Source: Rhodoglobus sp. (lineage in GTDB: Bacteria; Actinomycetota; Actinomycetes; Actinomycetales; Microbacteriaceae). Taken from it: a stretch of 45,990 bases of DNA. Of the stretch, positions 31,151 through 39,514 are shown one piece after another. The translations under genes and the position numbers were made by a program. Each line of letters begins with the position of its first letter. Position 1 is the stretch's first letter. Under the pieces are notes generated by a model. The model saw only the letters and a program-made list of their open reading frames with translations. It was not told where the DNA came from and searched no databases. The stretch covers positions 1-45,990 of the forward strand of contig JAODLY010000053.1 of NCBI GenBank assembly GCA_025464445.1, given 5' to 3'.

Positions 31151-32706
31151 CACATCCGGAACAGGCCGAAGGCCGGCTCAGGCAGCGGCACTGCCGCGAC
31201 CACGTCGAGGGCGAGCCCGAGCACCGTGCGGGTGTCTGCCGGGTCGATGATGCCGTCGTCCCACAGCCGCCCGGTCGAGTAGTACGGGCTGCCTTGCCGC
31301 TCGTATTGCTCGCGGATCGCGGCGGGATCCGCGTCGCTCACCGCCGACAGCACCGACGCGGCCTGCGCCCCGCCCATCACGGAGATGCGGGCATTGGGCC
31401 ACATCCAGAGGAAGCGCGGCGAGAACGCCCTGCCGCACATGGAGTAGTTGCCGGCGCCGAACGATCCGCCGATCACGACGGTGAGCTTGGGCACCCGCGT
31501 CGTCGCGACCGCCGTCACCATCTTCGCGCCGTTCTTGGCGATGCCGCCGGCCTCCGCATCCCGGCCCACCATGAATCCGGAGATGTTCTGCAGGAACACC
31601 AGCGGAACCCCGCGCTGGTCGCACAGTTCGATGAAGTGGGCTCCCTTGAGGGCGGACTCGCTGAACAGCACGCCGTTGTTGGCGACGATGCCGACGGGAT
31701 GCCCGTGCAGGCGGGCGAACCCGGTGACCAGGGTCGCGCCGTACTCACGCTTGAACTCGTGGAACTGGCTCCCGTCGACAAGCCGTGCGATCACCTCGCG
31801 CACGTCGTACGGGGACTGCACGTCGGTGGGGACGACACCGTAGATGCCCTCGGTGATCGCGGGCTCCCTGCTCGGCAGCACCTCCCAGGCCGGGGCAGCG
31901 GGTCGAGGCATTGTCTGCACGATGTCGCGGACGATGCCGAGCGCATGCCGATCGTCGTCGGCGAGGTGGTCCACGACGCCGGAGACGCGGGCGTGGGTGT
32001 CGCCGCCGCCGAGCTCTTCCGCCGTCACGATCTCGCCGATGGCGGCCTTCACGAGCGGTGGGCCACCGAGGAAGATTGTGCCCTGCCCGCGAACGATCAC
32101 CGTCTCGTCGCTCATCGCCGGCACGTACGCGCCACCCGCAGTGCACGAGCCCATCACCGAGGCGACCTGCGGGATGCCGGCTGCCGACATCCGCGCCTGG
32201 TTGAAGAAGATGCGGCCGAAATGGTCACGATCGGGGAAGACCTCGTCCTGCATCGGCAGGTACGCGCCGCCGGAGTCGACAAGGTAGATGCAGGGCAACC
32301 TGTTCTCGAACGCGATCTCCTGTGCGCGCAGGTGCTTCTTGACTGTCAAGGGGAAGTAGGTGCCGCCCTTTACCGTGGCGTCGTTGGAGATCACGAGCAC
32401 CTGCCTGCCATGCACGAGGCCGATGCCGGCGATGACGCCGGCGCCCGGCGCCTGGTCGTCGTACAGCCCGGTCGCGGCAAGAGGCGCGATCTCGAGGAAC
32501 GGGCTGCCCTCGTCGAGCAGTTCGTCGATGCGCTCGCGTGGCAGCAGTTTTCCCCTCGCCACATGCCGCTGCCGGGATGCTTCAGACCCGCCTAGCGCTG
32601 CTGCTGCAAGCCGGGCGCGAAGGTCGGCGACGAGGGCGCGCTGGGAGGCGTCGTTCTCGGCGAACGCCGGGCTACCCGCTACCGCCAGGGTCTCCAGGGT
32701 CTCCAT
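31150..32706 (-). CDS. accD1: Acyl-CoA carboxylase beta subunit (carboxyltransferase; 3-methylcrotonyl-CoA type)
   Basis: Carboxyltransferase subunit of 518 aa with the N- and C-terminal crotonase-like halves. Motifs: [30 protein letters not shown] and [17 protein letters not shown] in the N half, [27 protein letters not shown] and [16 protein letters not shown] in the C half. The SGFMVG and NYSMCGRA motifs are typical of methylcrotonyl-CoA carboxylase beta. It transfers CO2 from biotin to 3-methylcrotonyl-CoA. First gene of the five-gene operon; ATG 32706 was chosen (GAGG 7 nt upstream), with GTG 32718 an alternative. Two TetR-type palindromes lie just upstream. Confidence 0.93.
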   Translation of the reverse strand: METLETLAVAGSPAFAENDASQRALVADLRARLAAAALGGSEASRQRHVARGKLLPRERIDELLDEGSPFLEIAPLAATGLYDDQAPGAGVIAGIGLVHGRQVLVISNDATVKGGTYFPLTVKKHLRAQEIAFENRLPCIYLVDSGGAYLPMQDEVFPDRDHFGRIFFNQARMSAAGIPQVASVMGSCTAGGAYVPAMSDETVIVRGQGTIFLGGPPLVKAAIGEIVTAEELGGGDTHARVSGVVDHLADDDRHALGIVRDIVQTMPRPAAPAWEVLPSREPAITEGIYGVVPTDVQSPYDVREVIARLVDGSQFHEFKREYGATLVTGFARLHGHPVGIVANNGVLFSESALKGAHFIELCDQRGVPLVFLQNISGFMVGRDAEAGGIAKNGAKMVTAVATTRVPKLTVVIGGSFGAGNYSMCGRAFSPRFLWMWPNARISVMGGAQAASVLSAVSDADPAAIREQYERQGSPYYSTGRLWDDGIIDPADTRTVLGLALDVVAAVPLPEPAFGLFRM

Positions 32707-32738
32707 CGACTGCCTCACTCCGCGGATCGTGGCCGCCT

Positions 32739-32781
32739 AGTTAGTCATGACTAACTGAAATTTAGGTTAGTCCGCATTAAC
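32739..32781. promoter_or_regulatory. Two 6-4-6 palindromes, probable TetR operators
   Basis: Perfect 18-bp palindrome AGTTAGTCATGACTAACT (32739-32756, core GTTAGT-CATG-ACTAAC) and a second site GTTAGT-CCGC-ATTAAC (32766-32781, one mismatch), 26 bp apart. They fill the 96-bp gap between divergent accD1 and tetR. The second one covers the expected -35 region of tetR, so both genes are probably repressed by the TetR protein. Confidence 0.75.
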
Positions 32782-32802
32782 TGTGTTGTCTAGACTCTGA
32801 CC

Positions 32803-33378
32803 ATGACCGACACGGTGCGCGCGAGGGCGAAGGCCGACCGGCGTGAGGCGCTGCTCGATGCGGCGGCGAGCCTGTTCGCGGAGCGCGGGTTCACCCGCGT
32901 CTCGCTCGAAGACCTCGGCGCTGCTGTCGGCGTGAGTGGTCCGGCTTTATACCGACACTTCGAGGGCAAGCAGGCGGTGCTGGGCGCCTTGCTCGTCGGG
33001 GTCAGCGAGCTGCTGTCGTCCGGCGGCCGGGCGGTCGTCGATTCCGCTCGGGATGACGCGGCGGCACTCACTGCGCTCATCGCCTTCCATGTCGACTTCG
33101 CGCTGGCCAATGCCGATGTCATCCGCGTGCAGGACCGCGACCTCGACAGCCTCGCCGAGCCGGACCGCCACAGCGTGCGCGCCCTCCAGCGCAGCTACGT
33201 CGAACTCTGGGTCGATGTGCTCGGCAGGCTGCGCCCCACCGAGGACCGCGCCTCGCTGCGGACGCGGGCCCACGGCGCGTTCGGGCTCATCAACTCGACC
33301 CCGCACAGCGGCGGCGCTGAACTGGCGCAGACGAGGGCGATCCTGGAACGGATGGCGTTGGCGGCACTCGGGTCCTGA
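32803..33378 (+). CDS. TetR-family transcriptional repressor of the leucine-catabolic operon
   Basis: TetR-type regulator of 191 aa. The N-terminal helix-turn-helix reads FTRVSLEDLGAAVGVSGPALYRHFEGKQAVLGAL (about 30-63); the rest is a helical ligand domain. It is divergent from accD1 with two matching palindromes between, so the ligand is probably an acyl-CoA or keto acid of branched-chain breakdown, by analogy with BkaR-type repressors. ATG 32803 is preceded by TAGACT at 6 nt, with no RBS, indicating a leaderless mRNA. An N-terminal basic stretch (RARAKADRREALL) is normal for the family. Confidence 0.9.
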   Translation: MTDTVRARAKADRREALLDAAASLFAERGFTRVSLEDLGAAVGVSGPALYRHFEGKQAVLGALLVGVSELLSSGGRAVVDSARDDAAALTALIAFHVDFALANADVIRVQDRDLDSLAEPDRHSVRALQRSYVELWVDVLGRLRPTEDRASLRTRAHGAFGLINSTPHSGGAELAQTRAILERMALAALGS

Positions 33379-33463
33379 GCTGCCTTTTTGCCGACCCGCC
33401 CCACTTTCGCGGCCCCCGCCGCCGTTTCGCGCATTTGCCTCGCGAGCGGCAGACATCTTCCAG

Positions 33464-33526
33464 ACGCTCTTGGGAATCAGCACATTCGTACGCATCCCTT
33501 ACAAATGTGCTGATTCTCGAGAACGT
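33464..33526. repeat. Long imperfect inverted repeat between convergent genes
   Basis: Arms of 27 nt (33464-33490 and 33500-33526) pair with two mismatches and two G-T wobbles around a 9-nt loop; the core GAATCAGCACATT is perfect over 13 bp. It is AT-richer than the surroundings. It lies in the 267-bp gap between tetR and bkdC and may be a bidirectional terminator or a mobile palindromic unit. The rest of the gap (33379-33463, 33527-33645) shows nothing else. Confidence 0.65.
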
Positions 33527-33645
33527 TTCGAGAGCACCGTCGGCGGGCGGGCTCAAGGGCGCGAGCCTCGCGCCGGCCGGGCGACGTGGAGACCGGCGAC
33601 GCGGGGGCCGGGCGACTCGGGTGCGCGACGCGAGCCAGACCAGAG

Positions 33646-34881
33646 CTAGACCAGAGCCAGCACCGAGGCGGGATCGGCCAGGATGCCCCCGATATCGGTG
33701 AGGAACCGGGCGCCCTGCTCCCCGTCCACGAGCCTGTGGTCGAAGGAGAGACTCAACGTCATCATCTCGCGCAGCGCGACGGCGCCCTCGAATTCGGCCG
33801 GCATCCTGCGCACAGCGCCCATGGCGAGAATCGCCGCCTCGCCCGGGTTGAGGATGGGCGTGCCCGCGTCGATGCCGAACACCCCGATGTTCGTGATCGT
33901 GATGGTGCCGCCGCCGAGCGCCTCAGGTGTGGATGACCCCGCACGCGCCGCTTCCGGGAGCGCGGCAATCGCGGTAGTGAGGTCACCGAGCGACAGCGCC
34001 TGCGCATCCTTGAGGTTCGGGACCATGAGCCCGCGCGGGGTTGCAACCGCGATCCCGAGGTTCACCGAGCCGAATTGCACGATCTCGCCGGCCTGCTCGT
34101 CCCAGCGAGAATTCACCGTCGGATTGCGCCCGACGGCGATGCAGAGCGCCTTGGCGACAACCGCGAGCGCCGATGCGCCCTGCCCGCCGGCCTTGAGGCG
34201 CCCGACGAGCTCCGTCGTGCGGGTCACATCGACGGTGAGAAACTCGGTCACGTGCGGCGCCGTGAATGCGCTCGCCACCATCGCGGCCGCAGTCGCCTTG
34301 CGCACGCCCCTGATCGGCGTGCGAGTCTCCCGCGCACGCCCGGGGACCGGGGATGCCGCGCCCTGCACGTCCTCACGGGTGATGGCCCCACCATCCCCCG
34401 TTCCGCGCACGAGTGACATGTCGACGCCGAGATCGTGGGCGAGCCTGCGCACCGGCGGGGTGGACAGCGCGGCCCCCCGCGCGGGCACGAACACGGGCTC
34501 CTCGGCGAACGAGCGCGGCTTGCGCCTCGGACGCTCGCCCGTCTCGACTGCCGGCCCATACCCGACGAGCACCGCGTTGCGCTCGGGCGCAGCGGTAGGT
34601 GCGGCGGCGGTAGGCGCAGGCGCAGGCGCGGCGGCGGGAACGGCGGCCACCTCGAACGCCACGATCGGCGTGCCGACCGTCACGGTGCTGCCCGGCTGCA
34701 CGTAGAGCGTGGCGACCACGCCCGCGAATGGTGACGGCAACTGCACTATCGCCTTGGCGGTCTCCACCTCGGCGATCGGCTGGTTGAGTTCGACGGTGTC
34801 ACCGACGGCGACATGCCACTCGATGAGTTCGGACTCGGTGAGGCCCTCGCCGAGATCCGGCAGCGCGAAATCCTTGATCAT
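33646..34881 (-). CDS. bkdC: Branched-chain 2-oxoacid dehydrogenase E2 (dihydrolipoyl acyltransferase)
   Basis: E2 core of the branched-chain keto-acid dehydrogenase, 411 aa. The lipoyl domain (about 3-76) has the lipoylation motif ETAK (Lys near 43, in place of the usual ETDK). An Ala/Pro linker (about 77-105) leads to the subunit-binding domain (STPPVRRLAHDLGVD, about 140-175) and the catalytic domain ending with SFDHRLVDGEQGARFL, where His and Asp are catalytic. ATG 34881 overlaps the bkdB stop (ATGA). E3 (lipoamide dehydrogenase) is not in the window. Confidence 0.92.
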   Translation of the reverse strand: MIKDFALPDLGEGLTESELIEWHVAVGDTVELNQPIAEVETAKAIVQLPSPFAGVVATLYVQPGSTVTVGTPIVAFEVAAVPAAAPAPAPTAAAPTAAPERNAVLVGYGPAVETGERPRRKPRSFAEEPVFVPARGAALSTPPVRRLAHDLGVDMSLVRGTGDGGAITREDVQGAASPVPGRARETRTPIRGVRKATAAAMVASAFTAPHVTEFLTVDVTRTTELVGRLKAGGQGASALAVVAKALCIAVGRNPTVNSRWDEQAGEIVQFGSVNLGIAVATPRGLMVPNLKDAQALSLGDLTTAIAALPEAARAGSSTPEALGGGTITITNIGVFGIDAGTPILNPGEAAILAMGAVRRMPAEFEGAVALREMMTLSLSFDHRLVDGEQGARFLTDIGGILADPASVLALV

Positions 34882-35876
34882 GATGACCACCCCGTCAGTG
34901 AGTTCGTGCGGCCGAGCACACGGTCCACGGCATCCAGGATGCGGTCGAGGTCGGGCAGGAAGTGCTCCTCCAGGCGCGCCGCCGGGTACGGCACGTCGAA
35001 GCCCGTCACCCGCGCCGGGGGTGCCTCGAGATGCAGGAAGCAGCGGTCGGTGATACTCGCGGCGAGTTCTGCGCCCAACCCGCCGAACTGCTGTGCCTCG
35101 TGCGTGATGACCAGGCGTCCCGTCTTCCTCACGGACGCTTCCACCGTGTCGAAGTCCACGGGCGAAAGCGAGCGCAGGTCGATGACCTCGAGCGAGATCC
35201 CCTCGTCGGAGGCGGCGGTCGCGGCATCCAGCGCAGTGGCGACGAGCGGCCCGTACGCGACAACCGTGGCGTCGGTGCCCGTAACGACGACACGGGCCTG
35301 CTCCATCGGGAACGCGAAGTCCTCGTCGACCTCACCCTTGGTCCAGTAGCGGCGCTTGGGCTCGAAGAACAACACGGGATCGTCGCAGGCGATCGCCTGC
35401 CTGATCATGGTGTGCGCGTCCTGGGGGGTCGAGCAGGTGACAACCCGCAGTCCAGAGGTGTGCGTGAAGTACGCCTCGGGTGACTCGGAGTGGTGTTCGA
35501 CAGCGCCGATGCCCCCGCCGTACGGCACGCGGATTGTCAGCGGCATCCGCACGGCACCTGCGGTACGGTAGTGCAGCTTCGCGACCTGGGCGACGATCTG
35601 GTCGAAACCCGGATAGATGAACCCGTCGAACTGGATCTCGCAGACCGGCCGGTAGCCCTTGAAGGCGAGGCCGACAGCGAGGCCGATGATCCCGGCCTCG
35701 GCGAGTGGCATGTCCATTACCCGGTCGGGGCCGAAGTCGCGCTGCAGCCCGTCGGTGACCCGGAACACACCACCGAGGGCGCCGATGTCTTCCCCCATGA
35801 GCACGACCTTGTCGTCCTGCTCGAGTGCGCGGCGCAGCCCTGTGCCAATCGCCTTGGACAGCGTGAGCTCGGTCAT
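34878..35876 (-). CDS. bkdB: Branched-chain 2-oxoacid dehydrogenase E1 beta subunit
   Basis: E1 beta subunit of 332 aa with the transketolase-like pyrimidine and C-terminal domains. Motifs: VVLMGEDIGALGGVFRVT, FDTPLAE-equivalent MDMPLAEAGIIG, RVPYGGGIGAVEHHSES and VVTCSTPQDAH. With bkdA it forms the alpha2beta2 E1 that decarboxylates 2-oxoisocaproate, 2-oxoisovalerate and 2-oxo-3-methylvalerate. ATG 35876 overlaps the bkdA stop (ATGA) and the gene overlaps bkdC in the same way, so the three subunits are co-translated. Confidence 0.93.
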   Translation of the reverse strand: MTELTLSKAIGTGLRRALEQDDKVVLMGEDIGALGGVFRVTDGLQRDFGPDRVMDMPLAEAGIIGLAVGLAFKGYRPVCEIQFDGFIYPGFDQIVAQVAKLHYRTAGAVRMPLTIRVPYGGGIGAVEHHSESPEAYFTHTSGLRVVTCSTPQDAHTMIRQAIACDDPVLFFEPKRRYWTKGEVDEDFAFPMEQARVVVTGTDATVVAYGPLVATALDAATAASDEGISLEVIDLRSLSPVDFDTVEASVRKTGRLVITHEAQQFGGLGAELAASITDRCFLHLEAPPARVTGFDVPYPAARLEEHFLPDLDRILDAVDRVLGRTNSLTGWSS

Positions 35877-37009
35877 TTCTTGAACCCGTCCGGGGCGAAC
35901 CCCTCGAGGTAGGCGGCGTACTGGCTCCGCTGCCGGGCGATGCCGGAATGCGGGGTCGCATACACGTTGTCGAAGACGCTCAGCGGCGCGGGCTCCTCGA
36001 GCGCGAGGCATCCTGCCCTGAAGCGTGCAGCGACATCGTCAGCAGCAGCCTGGATGGATGCCGCGAGCGCGTGTGTGAGCACGCCCTGTGCGCGCAGGTG
36101 AGCCTCCACCCGCGCGAGCGGGTCCTTCGCCGCCCACTCCTCGCGCTGCAACGGGTCGACGTAGCGGCTCGGGTCGTCCGAGGTCGTGTGCGGGCCCATC
36201 CGGTAGGTCACGGCCTCGATGAATGTGGGGCCGCCGCCCGCTCGGGCCCGATCGAGGGCGCTGCGGGTAGCCGCCATGACCGCGAGCACATCGTTGCCGT
36301 CGACCCGGATGCTGGGGATGCCGAAGCCGGGAGGCCGGTCGGCGAGCCGCCCCTTCGCCTGCAGCGACACCGGCTCCGAGATCGCCCACTGGTTGTTCTG
36401 GCAGAAGAACACGACAGGGGCGGCGAAACTCGCGGCGAAGACCATCGCTTCGTTCACGTCGCCCTGGCTCATCGCGCCGTCGCCGAAGTAGGCGACGGCA
36501 ACCGAGTCGACGCCGTCTTTCATGCAACCGAGGGCATACCCGGTCGCGTGCAGGGTTTGCGCGCCGATGATGATCGCTGGCGTCGCCATCCCCACCGAAT
36601 ACGGATTCCAGCCGGATGCCGCCGTGCCGCGCCACACCCGCAGGAGGTCGGGCAACTCGACACCCCTGCAGTACGCCACGGCATTCTCGCGATAGCTCGT
36701 GAACACGAAATCGTCGGGCCGCAGCGTGCGGGCGGAGCCCACCTGCGCGGCCTCCTGCCCGAGCAGCGGCGGCCAGAGCCCCAGTTCGCCCTGGCGCTGC
36801 AGGGCGGTCGCCTCCACATCGATTCGACGCACGATCACGAGGTCTTCGTAGAGTTTCGCGAGCACATCCGGCGTCACGTCGGCTACCAGCGGATCGTAGA
36901 GGTCGTCGGCGACGCGAACGCCGGCCGGGTCGAGCAACTGCACCATATCGGTCGGGCCGAGCGCGGCCGCGCGGCTGCCTGGCACCTTCTCGGACACTGT
37001 TGTACTCAC
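35873..37009 (-). CDS. bkdA: Branched-chain 2-oxoacid dehydrogenase E1 alpha subunit
   Basis: E1 alpha subunit of 378 aa carrying the thiamine diphosphate site: GDGAMSQGDVNEAMVFAASFAAPVVFFCQNN (GDG...NN, about 186-217). Other family marks are LLGQEAAQVG, FTSYRENAVAYCRGV and the phosphorylation-loop-like YRMGPHTTSDDPSRYVD. It binds branched-chain 2-oxoacids and is first in the bkdABC operon. GTG 37009 has GGGAG 6 nt upstream. It is divergent from the FAD dehydrogenase; a GTGGTT-GGTA-AACCAC palindrome lies about 60 nt before the start. Confidence 0.93.
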   Translation of the reverse strand: MSTTVSEKVPGSRAAALGPTDMVQLLDPAGVRVADDLYDPLVADVTPDVLAKLYEDLVIVRRIDVEATALQRQGELGLWPPLLGQEAAQVGSARTLRPDDFVFTSYRENAVAYCRGVELPDLLRVWRGTAASGWNPYSVGMATPAIIIGAQTLHATGYALGCMKDGVDSVAVAYFGDGAMSQGDVNEAMVFAASFAAPVVFFCQNNQWAISEPVSLQAKGRLADRPPGFGIPSIRVDGNDVLAVMAATRSALDRARAGGGPTFIEAVTYRMGPHTTSDDPSRYVDPLQREEWAAKDPLARVEAHLRAQGVLTHALAASIQAAADDVAARFRAGCLALEEPAPLSVFDNVYATPHSGIARQRSQYAAYLEGFAPDGFKK

Positions 37010-37069
37010 GCACACTCCCGATCCGCCCCACGGGAGGCCGGTAAGCCGTGGCGGAGCGATCAATCGGCC

Positions 37070-37085
37070 GTGGTTGGTAAACCAC
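37070..37085. promoter_or_regulatory. 16-bp palindrome between bkdA and the FAD dehydrogenase gene
   Basis: GTGGTTGGTAAACCAC, a perfect 6-4-6 palindrome in the 194-bp divergent intergenic region. It has the same geometry as the operators next to the TetR gene but a different sequence, so another regulator is likely. The rest of the gap holds no further clear signal apart from the GAAGGAG RBS of the FAD dehydrogenase. Confidence 0.55.
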
Positions 37086-37203
37086 CGGCCGGTCCCGCGC
37101 GCCGTTGCGCGGGTTCGATTCGACGCTAGTCACCGTCACCCGCAATAACAAGCGCGCCCCGCGTGGTGCCAGACTTTCCGTGCACCGTTCGAAGGAGAAA
37201 TTG

Positions 37204-38859
37204 ATGCAGGATTCCGCCGACGCGATAGTCATCGGCGCCGGCCTCGCCGGCCTTGTCGCCGCCGCCGAACTCATCGAAGCAGGCAAGCGCGTCACGATCC
37301 TCGACCAGGAACCCGAGGCAAGCATCGGCGGGCAGGCCTGGTGGTCGTTCGGTGGTCTGTTCTTCATCGATTCCCCGGAGCAGCGGCGGATGGGGATCAA
37401 AGATTCCGTCGACCTCGCCCGCCAGGATTGGTTCGGCAGCGCCGCATTCGACCGGGACGAGGATGCCTGGCCCCGCAAGTGGGCGGAGGCCTACCTCGAC
37501 TTCGCCGCCGGCGAAAAGCGGGCATGGCTCAGGCAACGCGGCGTCGGCTTCTTCCCTGTCGTCGGCTGGGCGGAGCGCGGCGGCACCACAGCCATGGGGC
37601 ACGGCAACTCCGTGCCGCGATTCCACATCACCTGGGGTACCGGGCCGGGCGTGGTGGCGCCGTTCGAGGCGAAAGTGCGCGAAGGTGTCGCGAAAGGCCT
37701 CGTGACGCTGAAGTTCAGGCATCGCGTGGACGAATTGATAGTCGAGGGAGGTGCGGTCGTCGGGGTGCGCGGCGCGATGCTCGCTGACGACGGTGCCGAG
37801 CGCGGCGCGAAGAGCAACCGGGATGTGAGCGGCCAGTTCGAGGAGCGTGCTGGCGCCACGATCGTCACGAGCGGCGGCGTCGGCGGCAACTTCGACCTGG
37901 TACGCAAGTACTGGCCGGACCGGATGGGCACGGCCCCGAAGAGCCTGCTGAGCGGCGTTCCCGACTCTGTGGACGGCCGGATGCTCGACATCAGCGCGCA
38001 GGCCGGCGCACGGCTCATCAACCTGGACCGCATGTGGGCGTACACCGAGGGGATCGCCAACCACTCGCCCGTGTGGCCGGCCCACGGCATCCGGATTCTT
38101 CCCGGCCCTTCGAGCCTCTGGCTGGATGCCACGGGCAAGCGGCTGCCCGCACCGTTCTTCCCCGGCTTCGACACCGTCGGCACGCTCGGGCACATCATGA
38201 CGACCGGACACGAGCACACCTGGTTCGTTCTCACCCAGGCGATCATCGAGAAGGAGTTCGCTCTCTCCGGCAGCGAGCAGAACCCCGACCTCACCGGCAA
38301 AAGCGTGCGTGAACTGCTCAGGCAACGTCTCGGCAAAGGGGCGACGGAGCCGGTGGAGAAGTTCAAGTCGGACGGCGAGGACTTCGTGGTCGCGAGCGGC
38401 CTCGACGAACTGCTCGTCGGAATGCAGTCGCTCTCCCCCGAAGTGACGATCGACGCAGCACGCGTGCGCGCCGAAGTCGAGGCAAGGGACCGCGAGCTGG
38501 CGAACAACTTCTCCAAGGATGCCCAGGTCAACGCGATACGGCAGGCGAGGCACTACCTGGGCGACAAGCTCATCCGCGTCGCGAAACCGCACCGCCTGCT
38601 CGACCCCAAGGCAGGTCCGCTCATCGCGGTGAAGCTGCATATCCTGACCCGCAAAACCCTGGGCGGAATCGAGGCCGATCTCTCCGGCCGAGCGCTCGGT
38701 GCGAATGGCGAGCCGATCCCCGGCCTCTACGCGGCGGGCGAGGCGAGCGGCTTCGGCGGCGGCGGCATGCACGGCTATCGTGCGCTCGAGGGCTCCTTCC
38801 TGGGCGGCTGCATCTTCAGCGGTCGCGCCGCGGGGCGAGCCGCCGCCGGGCAGGCCTGA
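37204..38859 (+). CDS. FAD-binding dehydrogenase (KsdD/fumarate-reductase flavoprotein family)
   Basis: Flavoprotein of 551 aa. N-terminal Rossmann FAD motif IVIGAGLAGLVAAAELIEAG with LDQEPEASIGGQAWWS following; the C-terminal FAD part shows GLYAAGEASGFGGGGMHGYRALEGSFLGGCIFSGRAAG. This matches the group annotated as FAD-binding dehydrogenase, related to 3-ketosteroid delta1-dehydrogenase and fumarate reductase flavoprotein. Substrate unknown. ATG 37204 has GAAGGAG 7 nt upstream. It is divergent from bkdA and shares its control region, which may hint at a link with branched-chain or lipid catabolism. Confidence 0.9.
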   Translation: MQDSADAIVIGAGLAGLVAAAELIEAGKRVTILDQEPEASIGGQAWWSFGGLFFIDSPEQRRMGIKDSVDLARQDWFGSAAFDRDEDAWPRKWAEAYLDFAAGEKRAWLRQRGVGFFPVVGWAERGGTTAMGHGNSVPRFHITWGTGPGVVAPFEAKVREGVAKGLVTLKFRHRVDELIVEGGAVVGVRGAMLADDGAERGAKSNRDVSGQFEERAGATIVTSGGVGGNFDLVRKYWPDRMGTAPKSLLSGVPDSVDGRMLDISAQAGARLINLDRMWAYTEGIANHSPVWPAHGIRILPGPSSLWLDATGKRLPAPFFPGFDTVGTLGHIMTTGHEHTWFVLTQAIIEKEFALSGSEQNPDLTGKSVRELLRQRLGKGATEPVEKFKSDGEDFVVASGLDELLVGMQSLSPEVTIDAARVRAEVEARDRELANNFSKDAQVNAIRQARHYLGDKLIRVAKPHRLLDPKAGPLIAVKLHILTRKTLGGIEADLSGRALGANGEPIPGLYAAGEASGFGGGGMHGYRALEGSFLGGCIFSGRAAGRAAAGQA

Positions 38860-38868
38860 CCGTCCGGC

Positions 38869-38874
38869 TAGGCT
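38869..38874 (+). promoter_or_regulatory. Candidate -10 box of the third DUF2510 gene
   Basis: TAGGCT about 40 nt before the GTG start at 38914, the same hexamer seen before pepN and mscS. No clear -35 box. Confidence 0.35.
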
Positions 38875-38913
38875 CGCGATGTTCCCCCACTCGTGCCACC
38901 GGAAGGATTCTTT

Positions 38914-39513
38914 GTGACCAACGCGCCGACAGTCCCGGCAGGCTGGTATCCCGACCCGGCCGGCGGGCCGAAGCAGCGCTGGTGGGATGGCACGCAGTGG
39001 ACAGAGCACTTTCAGGAGCCATACTCGCCGGCCGTGGCAGCCGCCGTACTGAAGGCGCCGGAAGGCACCCCCGTCTACACGCCCTGGATCTGGATCGTCG
39101 CGCTGCTTCCCCTGCTCCAGTTGATCCCGCTTGCGACGTTCGACTTCGGCGGATACGTGCGTGGGGCGATGAGCCCATACGGTTCCATCGCGATGATGAC
39201 CTCGCCGGGGTACCTGCTGCTCACCCTCGGCGGCTGGGTCATCTATGGGCTGTCCGCGCTCTTCGCCTACCTGGATTGGCGTCGACTGGCAGCGGTCGGG
39301 ATGCCGCGGCCGTTCCACTTCGCGTGGGTCTTCCTCAGCTCGGTCGTCTACGTCATCGGCCGCTCCGTCGTCGTGCGACGCAGGACCGGTCGCGGAATAA
39401 CGCCGATGTGGGTGTCTATCGCCGGCCTCGTGCTGTCGTTCATCTTCGCGATCTACATCACCGCCGCGATGACGTCGGCGATCTTCGCGACGATTCCGAC
39501 ATACGGTTCATAA
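38914..39513 (+). CDS. DUF2510 membrane protein, 199 aa
   Basis: Protein of 199 aa with an N-terminal DUF2510 domain (AGWYPDPAGGPKQRWWDGTQWTEHF, about 9-33) and then about four membrane helices (WIWIVALLPLLQLIPL, LLLTLGGWVIYGLSALFAYL, FAWVFLSSVVYVIGRSVVV, ISIAGL-like VSIAGLVLSFIFAIYI). This is the common form of DUF2510 proteins, domain plus membrane part in one chain, in contrast with the two stand-alone copies at 7458 and 11523. GTG 38914 has GGAAGGA 7 nt upstream. It ends 1 nt before the Ddn-type gene, so both are one operon. Function unknown. Confidence 0.85.
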   Translation: MTNAPTVPAGWYPDPAGGPKQRWWDGTQWTEHFQEPYSPAVAAAVLKAPEGTPVYTPWIWIVALLPLLQLIPLATFDFGGYVRGAMSPYGSIAMMTSPGYLLLTLGGWVIYGLSALFAYLDWRRLAAVGMPRPFHFAWVFLSSVVYVIGRSVVVRRRTGRGITPMWVSIAGLVLSFIFAIYITAAMTSAIFATIPTYGS

Positions 39514-39514
39514 C

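Noticed and set aside
29393-31282. Long open frame opposite accA1
   Set aside because: Mirror frame of a well-supported biotin carboxylase; no RBS or domain.
37126-39318. 730-codon open frame opposite the FAD dehydrogenase and DUF2510 genes
   Set aside because: Spans two real genes and an intergenic region; no recognisable domain.
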